DNA of 11,702 bases from Methanosarcina sp. UBA5. Lineage in GTDB: Archaea > Halobacteriota > Methanosarcinia > Methanosarcinales > Methanosarcinaceae. This document shows positions 1 to 5,789 of the stretch, in pieces. The notes below the pieces were generated by a model. It was not told the origin of the DNA. It saw only the letters and a list, made by a program, of their open reading frames with translations, and searched no databases. The first letter of the stretch is position 1. Every line of letters starts with the position of its first letter. Both the position numbers and the translations under genes were made by a program. The DNA lies in contig NZ_DAVG01000021.1 of NCBI RefSeq assembly GCF_002505485.1, positions 1-11,702 on the forward strand, in the 5' to 3' direction.

Positions 1-22
1 GGTTCGAATCCCCATCGGAGCA
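1..22 (+). tRNA. 3' end of a tRNA gene (partial), integration target
   Basis: The window opens inside the T arm of a tRNA. The T loop ttcgaat is at 3-9, the 3' half of the T stem (cccca) at 10-14, the 3' acceptor strand tcggagc at 15-21 and discriminator A at 22. The matching 5' acceptor strand would be gctccga, which lies outside the window. That acceptor resembles archaeal tRNA-Glu, but the anticodon is not visible, so the isotype is open. A short T run follows at 28-33. The last 11 bases recur at the right end of the window, so this tRNA is the probable integration site. Confidence 0.8.
12..22 (+). repeat. attachment-site core, left copy
   Basis: The 11 bases ccatcggagca form the end of the tRNA gene and are repeated exactly, in the same orientation, at 11681-11691. 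A direct repeat of a tRNA 3' end next to an integrase gene is the signature of tyrosine-recombinase integration. The repeat is short and could be trimmed or extended by the true crossover limits. Left attachment site is inferred from position. Confidence 0.7.
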
Positions 23-238
23 TCTAAATTTTTGTTCAAAGCACTTTAATCTATTTTGTCACAATCTTGCCTTAGTATCTCATTAAAGGTATAAAACCTA
101 TGAAATTAATTTGAAACTCTATCCTCTTTTACGGATTATTTCAAAGATCTATTGTTTTATCTATCGATATGTGTTTATCCATTTCCATCTGTGGTTCTTT
201 TATGGGAAACTCATTGATCAGTGCTAATTTCAGAGTAT

Positions 239-256
239 AACATAGAGGACTATGTT
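239..256 (+). other. small hairpin upstream of the tRNA-Leu
   Basis: Seven-base arms aacatag (239-245) and ctatgtt (250-256) enclose the loop agga. A T-rich stretch (ttttattta, 255-263) follows and lies 21-29 bases before the tRNA, so it may also serve as the TATA box for that gene. The hairpin could end transcripts entering from the left or be incidental. The rest of 23-283 shows no gene. Confidence 0.35.
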
Positions 257-283
257 TTATTTAACAGTAATACAAGACAACAT

Positions 284-367
284 GCGAGAAGTGCCCAGCC
301 AGGTCAAAGGCGCCAGGTTCAGAGCCTGGTCTCGTAGAGTTCGTGCGTTCGAATCGCATTTCTAGCA
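284..367 (+). tRNA. tRNA-Leu (anticodon CAG), possibly degenerate
   Basis: A class II tRNA folds here. The acceptor strands are 284-290 and 360-366, with discriminator A at 367. The anticodon stem is 313-317/325-329, with CAG at 320-322. A short variable arm ctc/gag is at 331-333/337-339, and the T stem-loop is at 343-359. Two features are odd. Pair 3-70 of the acceptor is G-A (286 and 364), and position 8, almost always U, is G (291). A TATA-like ttttattta lies 21-29 bases upstream and T-rich sequence follows, so it may still be transcribed. It lies inside the element rather than at its edge, so it is either carried cargo or the relic of another integration site. Confidence 0.75.
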
Positions 368-543
368 TCAAGCTTTCTTATTAGCTCTTATTTTTGCTCA
401 TGATTTAATTTTTACACTTATCTTGACTTGCGGTAAGATGGATATCTAAGTTACCAGATCTTAAGCGGATGTTTTACCTTAGGTTAATATACATATTGCT
501 TAGAAGTTCGCGGTTATGCTCCTAAAAAATAGACTTTATATAA

Positions 544-718
544 CTCTTCGCTGTTTTACGTGAGTTGGCAAATAATTGCGTAGTTGCACAGTTGCCCGAC
601 CAAAATGAAAAGCATCGAGCTTAAACGCAATTTGTAACAACAAAATTTTCTAAATATTTGAATGTCACTCTAATATATAGGAAGTTGGTATAAATTGCTC
701 ACTCGAAACAGCGAAGAG
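544..718. repeat. 13-base inverted repeat, arms 544-556 and 706-718
   Basis: The left arm is ctcttcgctgttt and the right arm is its exact reverse complement. Both are followed on the inner side by a partly matching continuation containing gtgag / ctcac. The arms are 149 bases apart with no gene between them. Role unknown: paired operator, recombination site, or ends of a lost small element. Confidence 0.5.
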
Positions 719-768
719 CTCTTTATATTAAGAACTATCAACAATATATCTTTTGCCGCAAACAAAAT

Positions 769-803
769 AGGAGATCGAAAACTTTAAAAACGTCTTTTTC
801 GAT
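769..803 (+). promoter_or_regulatory. ribosome-binding site plus stem-loop in the methyltransferase leader
   Basis: aggag at 769-773 is followed directly by an inverted repeat, atcgaaaa (774-781) and ttttcgat (796-803), with a 14-base loop. The first ATG after the stem (804-806) is out of frame with the methyltransferase and opens a 9-codon reading frame ending at 833, overlapping the methyltransferase start at 817. This could be an operator or a leader that couples translation. Inferred from sequence only. Confidence 0.4.
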
Positions 804-816
804 ATGGAAAAGACAA

Positions 817-1710
817 ATGATGACATTAGATAACTGGACCACGGAGAAAAAAGCAATTAGTCTACAGTACGAGCACCCAAATGGACAATTGTATTGTGGT
901 GATTCGATTGAATGGCTGAAAACTTTGAAATCTGAAACAATTGATCTTGTCTTTGCAGATCCTCCGTATAATATTAAAAAAGCTGAATGGGATACGTTCG
1001 AGTCTCAGCAGGCATACATTGAATGGTCCATGAAGTGGATCTCTGAGGTCGCACGGATTCTGAAGCCACAGGGGACTCTGTATGTATGTGGTTTTTCAGA
1101 AATATTAGCGGATCTCAGGTTGCCAGCGTCCCAATATTTTAAAGGATGCAAGTGGTTAATTTGGCATTACAAAAATAAGGCTAATCTTGGGAATGATTGG
1201 GGCAGATCCCACGAGAGTATCTTACATCTTAGAAAGTCGAAGACTTTCACCATGAACTCGGATATGGTCCGAATTCCGTATGGGAATCATACTCTGAAAT
1301 ACCCGTCGCACCCACAAGCAGAGACGAGTCAATATGGAAACGGAAAACACCGGGACAATTGGATACCAAACCCACGAGGTGCGAAACCGAAAGATGTACT
1401 TGAGATCCCAACAACTTGCAATGGTAGCCAAGAATGCACGAGACATCCTACTCAGAAACCAGAGGAACTTGTACGAAAGTTTGTAATGGCGTCTTCGAAC
1501 CCTGGTGATCTAGTGCTGGATCCATTTTCAGGGTCGGGAACAACTTTAGTTGTGGCAGAGCAGCTTGGCCGAAAATGGTTAGGGTGTGATGTTAATTGTG
1601 AATACAATGAGTGGGCCATAAAACGTATTCAAAACGTCCAATATATGTCAGAAGACGATTATTTTTGGTATGACCGGAAGAATGAGGAACGACGAAAGAG
1701 TATTCGATAA
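817..1710 (+). CDS. type II DNA methyltransferase, beta class (DPPY)
   Basis: The protein (297 aa) transfers a methyl group from S-adenosylmethionine to an exocyclic amino group in DNA. The catalytic motif DPPY is at residues 48-51, followed by HPTQKP near 210-215 and the SAM-binding DPFSGSGT at 235-242. Catalytic motif before SAM motif is the beta-class order. DPPY favours N6-adenine, though some N4-cytosine enzymes share the layout. The length is normal for a stand-alone type II enzyme. The target sequence cannot be read from the protein. Two adjacent ATG codons (817 and 820) can start it. The gene ends 71 bases before a putative restriction endonuclease on the same strand, so it probably protects the element and host DNA from that enzyme. 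Confidence 0.9.
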   Translation: MMTLDNWTTEKKAISLQYEHPNGQLYCGDSIEWLKTLKSETIDLVFADPPYNIKKAEWDTFESQQAYIEWSMKWISEVARILKPQGTLYVCGFSEILADLRLPASQYFKGCKWLIWHYKNKANLGNDWGRSHESILHLRKSKTFTMNSDMVRIPYGNHTLKYPSHPQAETSQYGNGKHRDNWIPNPRGAKPKDVLEIPTTCNGSQECTRHPTQKPEELVRKFVMASSNPGDLVLDPFSGSGTTLVVAEQLGRKWLGCDVNCEYNEWAIKRIQNVQYMSEDDYFWYDRKNEERRKSIR

Positions 1711-1752
1711 CTCCACTCTTCTTACATTTTGTACATAATAAAACCGAAAGAA

Positions 1753-1779
1753 TATTATTATACTGAATTATTTCAGTAT
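1753..1779 (+). promoter_or_regulatory. TATA-like box and perfect palindrome before the endonuclease gene
   Basis: Arms atactgaa (1760-1767) and ttcagtat (1772-1779) are perfect 8-base complements around the loop ttat, ending 2 bases before the endonuclease ATG at 1782. The AT-rich tattattata (1753-1762), about 24 bases before the ATG, suits an archaeal TATA box for a leaderless transcript. A protein bound at the palindrome would cover the initiation zone, and an RNA hairpin would cover the start codon. Either would delay endonuclease production. Confidence 0.5.
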
Positions 1780-1781
1780 GT

Positions 1782-2669
1782 ATGAATAATCTTTCTGAAT
1801 TATTGAATATGGTAACTTCAAAAAACTTTTCGTCCACTGAAGACTTCTTGGACTTTTCTGTAGATGCGCTTAATTATGTCGAGAATAACACACAGAGGCT
1901 CATAGCTAGGAACGAGAAAAACTACAATTTTTTTGTTTACGATGACAGTGACGGAGGAAACATCACAAGGCCTTTTAATACAAACTTAATATATTCTTCA
2001 GATCAATATCCTAAAAAAGTTGCTGAATTCAAACAAGAAATTCAAATCATTCGGACCAACAAAGGATTGCACACAAATAAAGAACGTGAGCTTGTAAATA
2101 GGGTGATATACACTACACAGCAATGTATCGGTTTTATTTTGGATAGTATTGGTGAGAATCAATCAAAAAAAGTGAATGGGGATCTTTTTGAACAGTTCAT
2201 ATTGACCTTCATAAATGACATAGGTGTAAAGTGTAGGAGTCTGACCCATAGTGTACCAGTAATTATTGACGGTGAAGAACAATTTACGATGCAGTATCAA
2301 CATGATATGGTCATAGAGGATGAGAGCAACAATGAAAAGCTTATTGGTTCAATAAAAACAACATCGAAAGATCGAATTGATAAGATATTCATTGATAGGT
2401 TCCTATACTGCAACCTCACGGACCATGAAGTTCCACACATAGCTATTTTTCTACATGATGTGCAACGTGGAAAATTAATAAGAGGGCAGTATAATGTAAG
2501 TACAACGTTCCTAATTGGTCATTTCAAGGGATACACAGTGAAATTATGCAAACTTGATGGAGTATATTATCTTGATAGACGGCCAAATATGCTATCTGAT
2601 GATTTTTTAAAAGCGCATATAAAGCCTTTCGATGCGTTAATATCTGATGATATTTGGAAGTTTTTGTGA
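1782..2669 (+). CDS. putative type II restriction endonuclease
   Basis: This 295-aa protein directly follows the methyltransferase, the usual place for its partner nuclease. I do not recognise a named family. Residues consistent with a PD-(D/E)xK core are E137 in NGDLFEQF, D175 in QHDMVIED and K192 in GSIKTTSKDR, followed by conserved-looking D200. The second acidic residue before the lysine is replaced by serine, as happens in diverged nucleases of this fold. There is no signal peptide or membrane segment. There is no Shine-Dalgarno sequence before the ATG, so the start fits a leaderless mRNA from the TATA-like box near 1753-1762. The gene is AT-rich relative to the block that follows. The nuclease role rests mainly on context plus the D...SxK pattern. 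Confidence 0.65.
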   Translation: MNNLSELLNMVTSKNFSSTEDFLDFSVDALNYVENNTQRLIARNEKNYNFFVYDDSDGGNITRPFNTNLIYSSDQYPKKVAEFKQEIQIIRTNKGLHTNKERELVNRVIYTTQQCIGFILDSIGENQSKKVNGDLFEQFILTFINDIGVKCRSLTHSVPVIIDGEEQFTMQYQHDMVIEDESNNEKLIGSIKTTSKDRIDKIFIDRFLYCNLTDHEVPHIAIFLHDVQRGKLIRGQYNVSTTFLIGHFKGYTVKLCKLDGVYYLDRRPNMLSDDFLKAHIKPFDALISDDIWKFL

Positions 2670-3002
2670 CTTATTAATACTTGACATTGGAACAGGGTAA
2701 ATATCAAGTATCAGACAAATAGAATACATATAGATGAAATAATGAAACTGAATACACGCTTACTCAAGCGTTTCCATGGAAGTGAAGCTCTTGTCTCTAC
2801 CTTCCCGTTCACAATCTTTTCCGCGTACTTGCTCAAAAAGAACCATGAAAAACTCACCTATAACATCAACTTTTTTAAATAAAATGTTAAAAAGGTTAGA
2901 GAAATTGTAATGTTAATACAGAGAGAAGTTTCATGAGAGAAGTTTCGGCTTTCGTAATATCGCTTTAAAAAATTATGACCTTCTGCTTTCTGTCAGGATA
3001 TT
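2670..3002. other. gene-free region after the R-M module
   Basis: No supported gene. It contains an inverted repeat just after the endonuclease stop (atacttga 2677-2684, tcaagtat 2704-2711), a compact hairpin with 6-base arms acgctt/aagcgt (2756-2771), and two direct copies of gagagaagtttc 14 bases apart (2921-2932, 2935-2946). It separates the + strand R-M genes from converging minus-strand genes, so terminators in both directions are expected here. Confidence 0.45.
2677..2711. repeat. inverted repeat just after the endonuclease stop codon
   Basis: atacttga and tcaagtat are perfect 8-base arms with a 19-base spacer, extendable to 10 of 11. It begins 8 bases after the stop. No T run follows, so it is a weak terminator candidate and may instead be a binding site. 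Confidence 0.35.
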
Positions 3003-3475
3003 TTATTCTTCTGTAAGCTTTTCTAGTTCAACTTCTACTTTATTGATTTTTGTCCTCAGCTTTTTAATTTTCTCTTCTTCCCCGGAGCCCTTCTGAGTCT
3101 CCTCAGGCTCTTGAAGTATAGGATAATAGTAACATCCTTTCCAGCCTGTGGAAGTCCCACAGAAGACAGCAATCCCCTGGAATCTGCAACACAGGAAAAT
3201 ATCTGGGCCTGGTCTGAGACTTCCAGGCTCTGCCCTATGAACATCTCAATAGGTCCGGATTTCTCAGCCTCTTGCAGGCCTTCAACATCCTTGTGCCCGG
3301 TAATAACAGTGCACTTCTTCCTTACGTTTGCACTATCTACAGATTCAGGAAGACCTCTATCTGTTACCTTCCGAAAGAGCACCCTATCTGAAGGCTTCAG
3401 ATGCAGAGTAAGCCTGCCATGTTCTGCAGGCCATTCTTGCGTTTTGCTTGGTCTGGTTGAAGGTCTTTGACTCAT
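3003..3475 (-). pseudogene. hypothetical protein, apparently frameshifted near its C-terminus
   Basis: Translation most likely starts at ATG 3473-3475, because gaggga (3481-3486 on the minus strand) sits 5 bases before it. The reading frame as sequenced runs to 3056 and ends in an unusual string of basic residues. A one-base shift near 3115 opens a much more protein-like tail, rich in Glu and Lys with heptad-like leucines, ending KVEVELEKLTEE at a stop codon at 3003-3005. One missing C (tacttcaag for taccttcaag) would explain it. The restored protein would have about 157 aa: a basic N-terminus, a central possible beta-rich part and a C-terminal coiled coil. I recognise no family. It follows the 81-aa gene by only 2 bases and is translationally coupled to it. 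Confidence 0.55.
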
Positions 3476-3477
3476 TG

Positions 3478-3723
3478 TTATCCCTCGTAAACTTCCGTCT
3501 TCCACATCTCATAAAGTTGCCGTTTTTCTTCTGCACCCTTCGCCACTCTGAGTAACGTATCCGCCCTTCCAGCCTCGAGGAGGGTAACCATAAGAGAAGG
3601 AGAAATCGAAGTTATTCCACTTTCTGAAAGGGAATAACCTGAAGAGAAAGAATTTTCCTCTAACATTCTGCGTATACGTTCAGATCCAGGGAAAACAGAT
3701 AATATTGCCTCCCTGAACTCCAT
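3478..3723 (-). CDS. small hypothetical protein, first gene of a two-gene unit
   Basis: An 81-aa soluble, mostly helical protein beginning MEFREAILSVF. No membrane segment, signal peptide or metal motif is visible, and I do not recognise a family. The ATG at 3721-3723 is the only start, since an in-frame stop lies a few codons upstream. There is no clear Shine-Dalgarno sequence before it, so the start may be leaderless or weak. Its stop codon lies 2 bases before the start of the next minus-strand gene, whose ribosome-binding site sits inside this gene's end. The two are therefore very probably co-transcribed. Both are more GC-rich than the neighbouring R-M genes, suggesting a different origin. 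Confidence 0.6.
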   Translation of the reverse strand: MEFREAILSVFPGSERIRRMLEENSFSSGYSLSESGITSISPSLMVTLLEAGRADTLLRVAKGAEEKRQLYEMWKTEVYEG

Positions 3724-3879
3724 GGAATATATTAGAGGATTGCGTGTTCAAGCCTCTCATTTTAAGCCTCTACAAAGAGTTTTCTGAACGGTCCGAGGTC
3801 TTTTGTATTCCCACACAATAAAAACTCAACCACGGGGCTTAGAATAAGCCGTTTTGATACTGATTTTTGATAAGTCTGG

Positions 3880-3917
3880 TTATAAATAAACCGTAAGCGT
3901 CAAGAGTACAAGGAGGA
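3880..3917 (+). promoter_or_regulatory. TATA box and strong ribosome-binding site of the small acidic gene
   Basis: ttataaata (3880-3888) is a good archaeal TATA box, and transcription would start near 3910. aaggagga (3910-3917) is a strong Shine-Dalgarno sequence, 6-7 bases before an ACG codon (3924-3926) in frame with the gene. The first ATG lies 28 bases beyond it, too far for this site. Confidence 0.6.
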
Positions 3918-3923
3918 TTTTAC

Positions 3924-4202
3924 ACGGCCCTAAGCGAAGAGGAAATGAAAGAACGGCGGCGGACCTTTGACCCGAGGAACTTCAAGACGATTGAAGAACA
4001 ATATGCTTACATGGATGAAATCTGGCCACGGATGGCAGAACCGGACGAGGAAGGCTTTGATTTACACCCAGACGACCCAAGGCGCCGGTTTACAATGACC
4101 TGTGAAGGTGTAACCTTTACCAAGGCAAGCCCATTAACCGAAGAGGACCTGGCAGAACTTGCTAGGATGAAAAAGATGTTAAACATTGAGGATGATAAGT
4201 GA
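3924..4202 (+). CDS. small acidic hypothetical protein with likely ACG start
   Basis: From ATG 3945 the protein has 85 aa; from ACG 3924 it has 92 aa, with the extra codons reading (M)ALSEEE. The strong ribosome-binding site at 3910-3917 is correctly spaced only for ACG, so either ACG is used as a rare start or an original ATG has mutated. The sequence is charged and has an acidic middle (DEEGFDLHPDDPRRRF) and a helical C-terminus (PLTEEDLAELARMKKML). No family is recognised. It has no membrane segment. It is transcribed divergently from the 81-aa minus-strand gene and has a good TATA box. If ACG is inefficient, the shorter form would be made weakly from ATG 3945, which has only gagga almost abutting it. 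Confidence 0.65.
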   Translation, partial: TALSEEEMKERRRTFDPRNFKTIEEQYAYMDEIWPRMAEPDEEGFDLHPDDPRRRFTMTCEGVTFTKASPLTEEDLAELARMKKMLNIEDDK

Positions 4203-4285
4203 ACAGAGTTAATATTTTTCGAACTTTGAGCTCACAAATTCATCTATATTATACTCTTTGATTCTCGGCGCATTTTTATGTATAA

Positions 4286-4576
4286 ATGGCTTATTTAAGT
4301 GAAGTCATGTCGATGTTTGGCTCCATACTCGCAAGGATGAACAAAAAAACACTTTTTACCCGTCCATGTATGACAAAATGAGCTAGAAGGAAGACAAGGT
4401 TAGGGTTAATTCCATGGTGCCTAAAAATCTGTATGACTGTGTATCTGCGCACAAGATCAGAAGAGATAGAAAAGCATAACTCTACATTAAAAGCAGACCT
4501 TGAGAAGGCCAGCCAGAGAGAAGAGGACCTTAAGACCATGCACAATAATTATATGTCAGGTCCAGAGCTTGATTAA
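4286..4576 (+). pseudogene. coding remnant interrupted by an in-frame TGA
   Basis: A reading frame starts at ATG 4286 (MAYLSEVMSMFGS), meets TGA at 4379-4381 after 31 codons, and continues in the same frame to TAA at 4574-4576. The second part ends in a convincing coiled-coil-like segment (EEIEKHNSTLKADLEKASQ, then REEDLKTMHNNYMSGPELD). The segment just after the stop is less protein-like. TGA is not the pyrrolysine codon (that is TAG), so read-through is not expected. A longer minus-strand frame over the same bases has an unlikely composition. Probably a decayed gene or a gene fragment of unknown family. Confidence 0.4.
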
Positions 4577-4602
4577 TCAGTAAGCCATTAAGGTGCCTGG
4601 GG

Positions 4603-4647
4603 AAAATAAGCCTTGGTGGAAGTTCTAGTAATAGCTTATTTTTAGAA
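4603..4647 (+). terminator. candidate terminator after the remnant
   Basis: Nine-base arms aaaataagc (4603-4611) and gcttatttt (4634-4642) with a 22-base loop end in a run of five T. It lies 26 bases after the stop of the + strand remnant and between two converging units. The long loop makes it a moderate candidate. Confidence 0.4.
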
Positions 4648-4713
4648 AAATCTAACTAGCGATGCTGTTTTTGATTATCATACCTTAACTAACAGACACA
4701 ACAATATTATTAT

Positions 4714-4944
4714 TCACACACTCTTATTGTTATGAATACATCTACCTGGGCCTACTTCTTCACAAACTATTACATGAGCTTGCCCCCAGGGATGGGTCCG
4801 TTGCCAGGCCGTGACAGCCTCCCATTGAGCCTTTGTCAAAGCCTCATCTGACCCTCCATCTATAAAGAATATTTTTGATTCTTGCACATCTGGACCTTGC
4901 TCAAGTGTTTTAAGCCTATTTTTTACCGATGCAGTCGTTATCAT
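4714..4944 (-). CDS. small hypothetical protein, second of a pair
   Basis: The best start is ATG 4942-4944, because aaggag (4953-4958) lies 8 bases upstream; a longer frame back to 4989 overlaps the previous gene and lacks such a site. The 76-aa protein reads MITTASVKNRLKTLEQ, then has a beta/alpha-looking centre with FFIDGG, a WEAVTAWQ helix and a VIVCEE strand. No catalytic motif is evident. It starts 17 bases after the stop of the 108-aa gene and is surely in the same transcript. The layout resembles small genes that precede terminase genes in proviruses, but no terminase large subunit is present, so I leave the function open. Confidence 0.65.
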   Translation of the reverse strand: MITTASVKNRLKTLEQGPDVQESKIFFIDGGSDEALTKAQWEAVTAWQRTHPWGQAHVIVCEEVGPGRCIHNNKSV

Positions 4945-4960
4945 CCTGTAGACTCCTTGA

Positions 4961-5287
4961 TTACTCCAGATATTCGTCTTGTTCTTCAAAATCTGAGTTG
5001 TAAACCTGCTCTTCTGCTAGACTTCTAGCCTGCATAGCTTCCACAGCTTCAAGTCTTTCCTTCATTTCTTCAAGTTCTGAATCCTTAAGTATGGAGTTTT
5101 GGACCTGCAAAGCTTGAATGAAAACCCGCATATATGCAAGTTTTATACCGTCTCCTTCTTGGGGCCTAAAACGTCTGCCTCTTAGTCTCTCTTGTAATTT
5201 CTCTATCAATTCAGAGTTGGCTCTTAGGAGTGATTCTCGCGTGAGTAGGTTTAAAGGTTTTTTGGTGGGCTGGCTTGTGATTTTCAT
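4961..5287 (-). CDS. hypothetical helical protein, first of a pair (possible terminase-module relic)
   Basis: A 108-aa highly charged protein with a basic N-terminus (MKITSQPTKKPLNLLTRES), a basic patch RLRGRRFRP near residues 34-42, a helix IKLAYMRVFIQALQ near 48-61 and an acidic helical C-terminus with coiled-coil potential (SELEEMKERLEAVEAMQAR). The start is fixed by aaaggag (5292-5298), 4 bases before the ATG. AT-rich TATA-like sequence lies further upstream around 5330-5360. The general look (basic N-terminus, central helices, acidic tail) recalls small DNA-binding proteins near phage terminases, but this is resemblance from memory and not a family assignment. Confidence 0.7.
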   Translation of the reverse strand: MKITSQPTKKPLNLLTRESLLRANSELIEKLQERLRGRRFRPQEGDGIKLAYMRVFIQALQVQNSILKDSELEEMKERLEAVEAMQARSLAEEQVYNSDFEEQDEYLE

Positions 5288-5789
5288 CGATCTCCTTTAT
5301 AAACAATTGTCACTTATCTATCATATATTTACTAGTATATAGTTCAAAGACAATATATACTTTTATACCTAATCTACTCCTTTCCATCGGATTTATAGTT
5401 TTATCAGCACGTTGTTTTTCTCTAGTGAACAATATGTGATCTAAAGTACCGCTGCCTACTAGGAATTATTTTTCTTTTTATCCCTTTTTCTACCCTTTAT
5501 TTCCATAACAGTTTAATAGGCAAATCATTAATAATAGGCACTATATTAAAGAACTGAGGAATTATATTCCCAAATGTCCACAGCAAGAGCACCTTAAAAA
5601 TAATTACTGTTGCTTTTTTTCAACTATATTATTTGTACGGAGTTTAAAAAATGGTGTTAAACATTTGGCTTACTTTCTCTTTTTTGGGAAAATAAATTCG
5701 CATGATGTCGTTTTTACGGGAAAACTTGGGGAGAAAAAAGGAAATATAAGGGAAAAAATGAAAAAAAATATTTGGGTGATGTCTTCCAC
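5288..5789. other. gene-free AT-rich region between two minus-strand units
   Basis: No supported gene. The left part (5288-5380) holds the promoter of the 108-aa gene. The right part (5734-5768) holds A tracts that read as T tracts after the primase-helicase gene. The middle is AT-rich and contains only short chance frames, including one that opens with TTG and runs into the primase antisense. Confidence 0.5.
5734..5768 (-). terminator. multiple T-tract terminator after the primase-helicase
   Basis: On the minus strand, runs of 8 T (5761-5768), 6 T (5753-5758) and 6 T (5734-5739) follow the stop codon at 5790-5792 within 60 bases. Clustered T tracts without a needed hairpin are the known archaeal terminator form. 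Confidence 0.6.

Larger units (their letters stand above)
368..816. other. gene-free region upstream of the methyltransferase
   Basis: No convincing coding sequence was found on either strand in this AT-rich stretch. It holds a perfect 13-base inverted repeat (544-556 with 706-718), TATA-like tracts near 722-730 and 743-750 that could drive the methyltransferase, and an orphan ribosome-binding site aggag at 769-773 followed by an 8-base inverted repeat. It may be a control region for the R-M module. Confidence 0.5.

Noticed and set aside
3111..3470. 119-residue + strand frame
   Set aside because: Antisense to a minus-strand gene with a ribosome-binding site and coupled start; no upstream signals of its own.
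4291..4545. 84-residue minus-strand frame
   Set aside because: No ribosome-binding site and an unlikely composition; the + strand over the same bases has a coiled-coil-like coding remnant.
4286..4576. Read-through of the in-frame stop as a pyrrolysine codon
   Set aside because: The stop is TGA, whereas pyrrolysine is encoded by TAG; no selenocysteine-type element was seen.
5384..5391. ccatcgga, an internal partial match to the attachment core
   Set aside because: Only 8 bases match and no tRNA-like sequence surrounds it; chance is likely.
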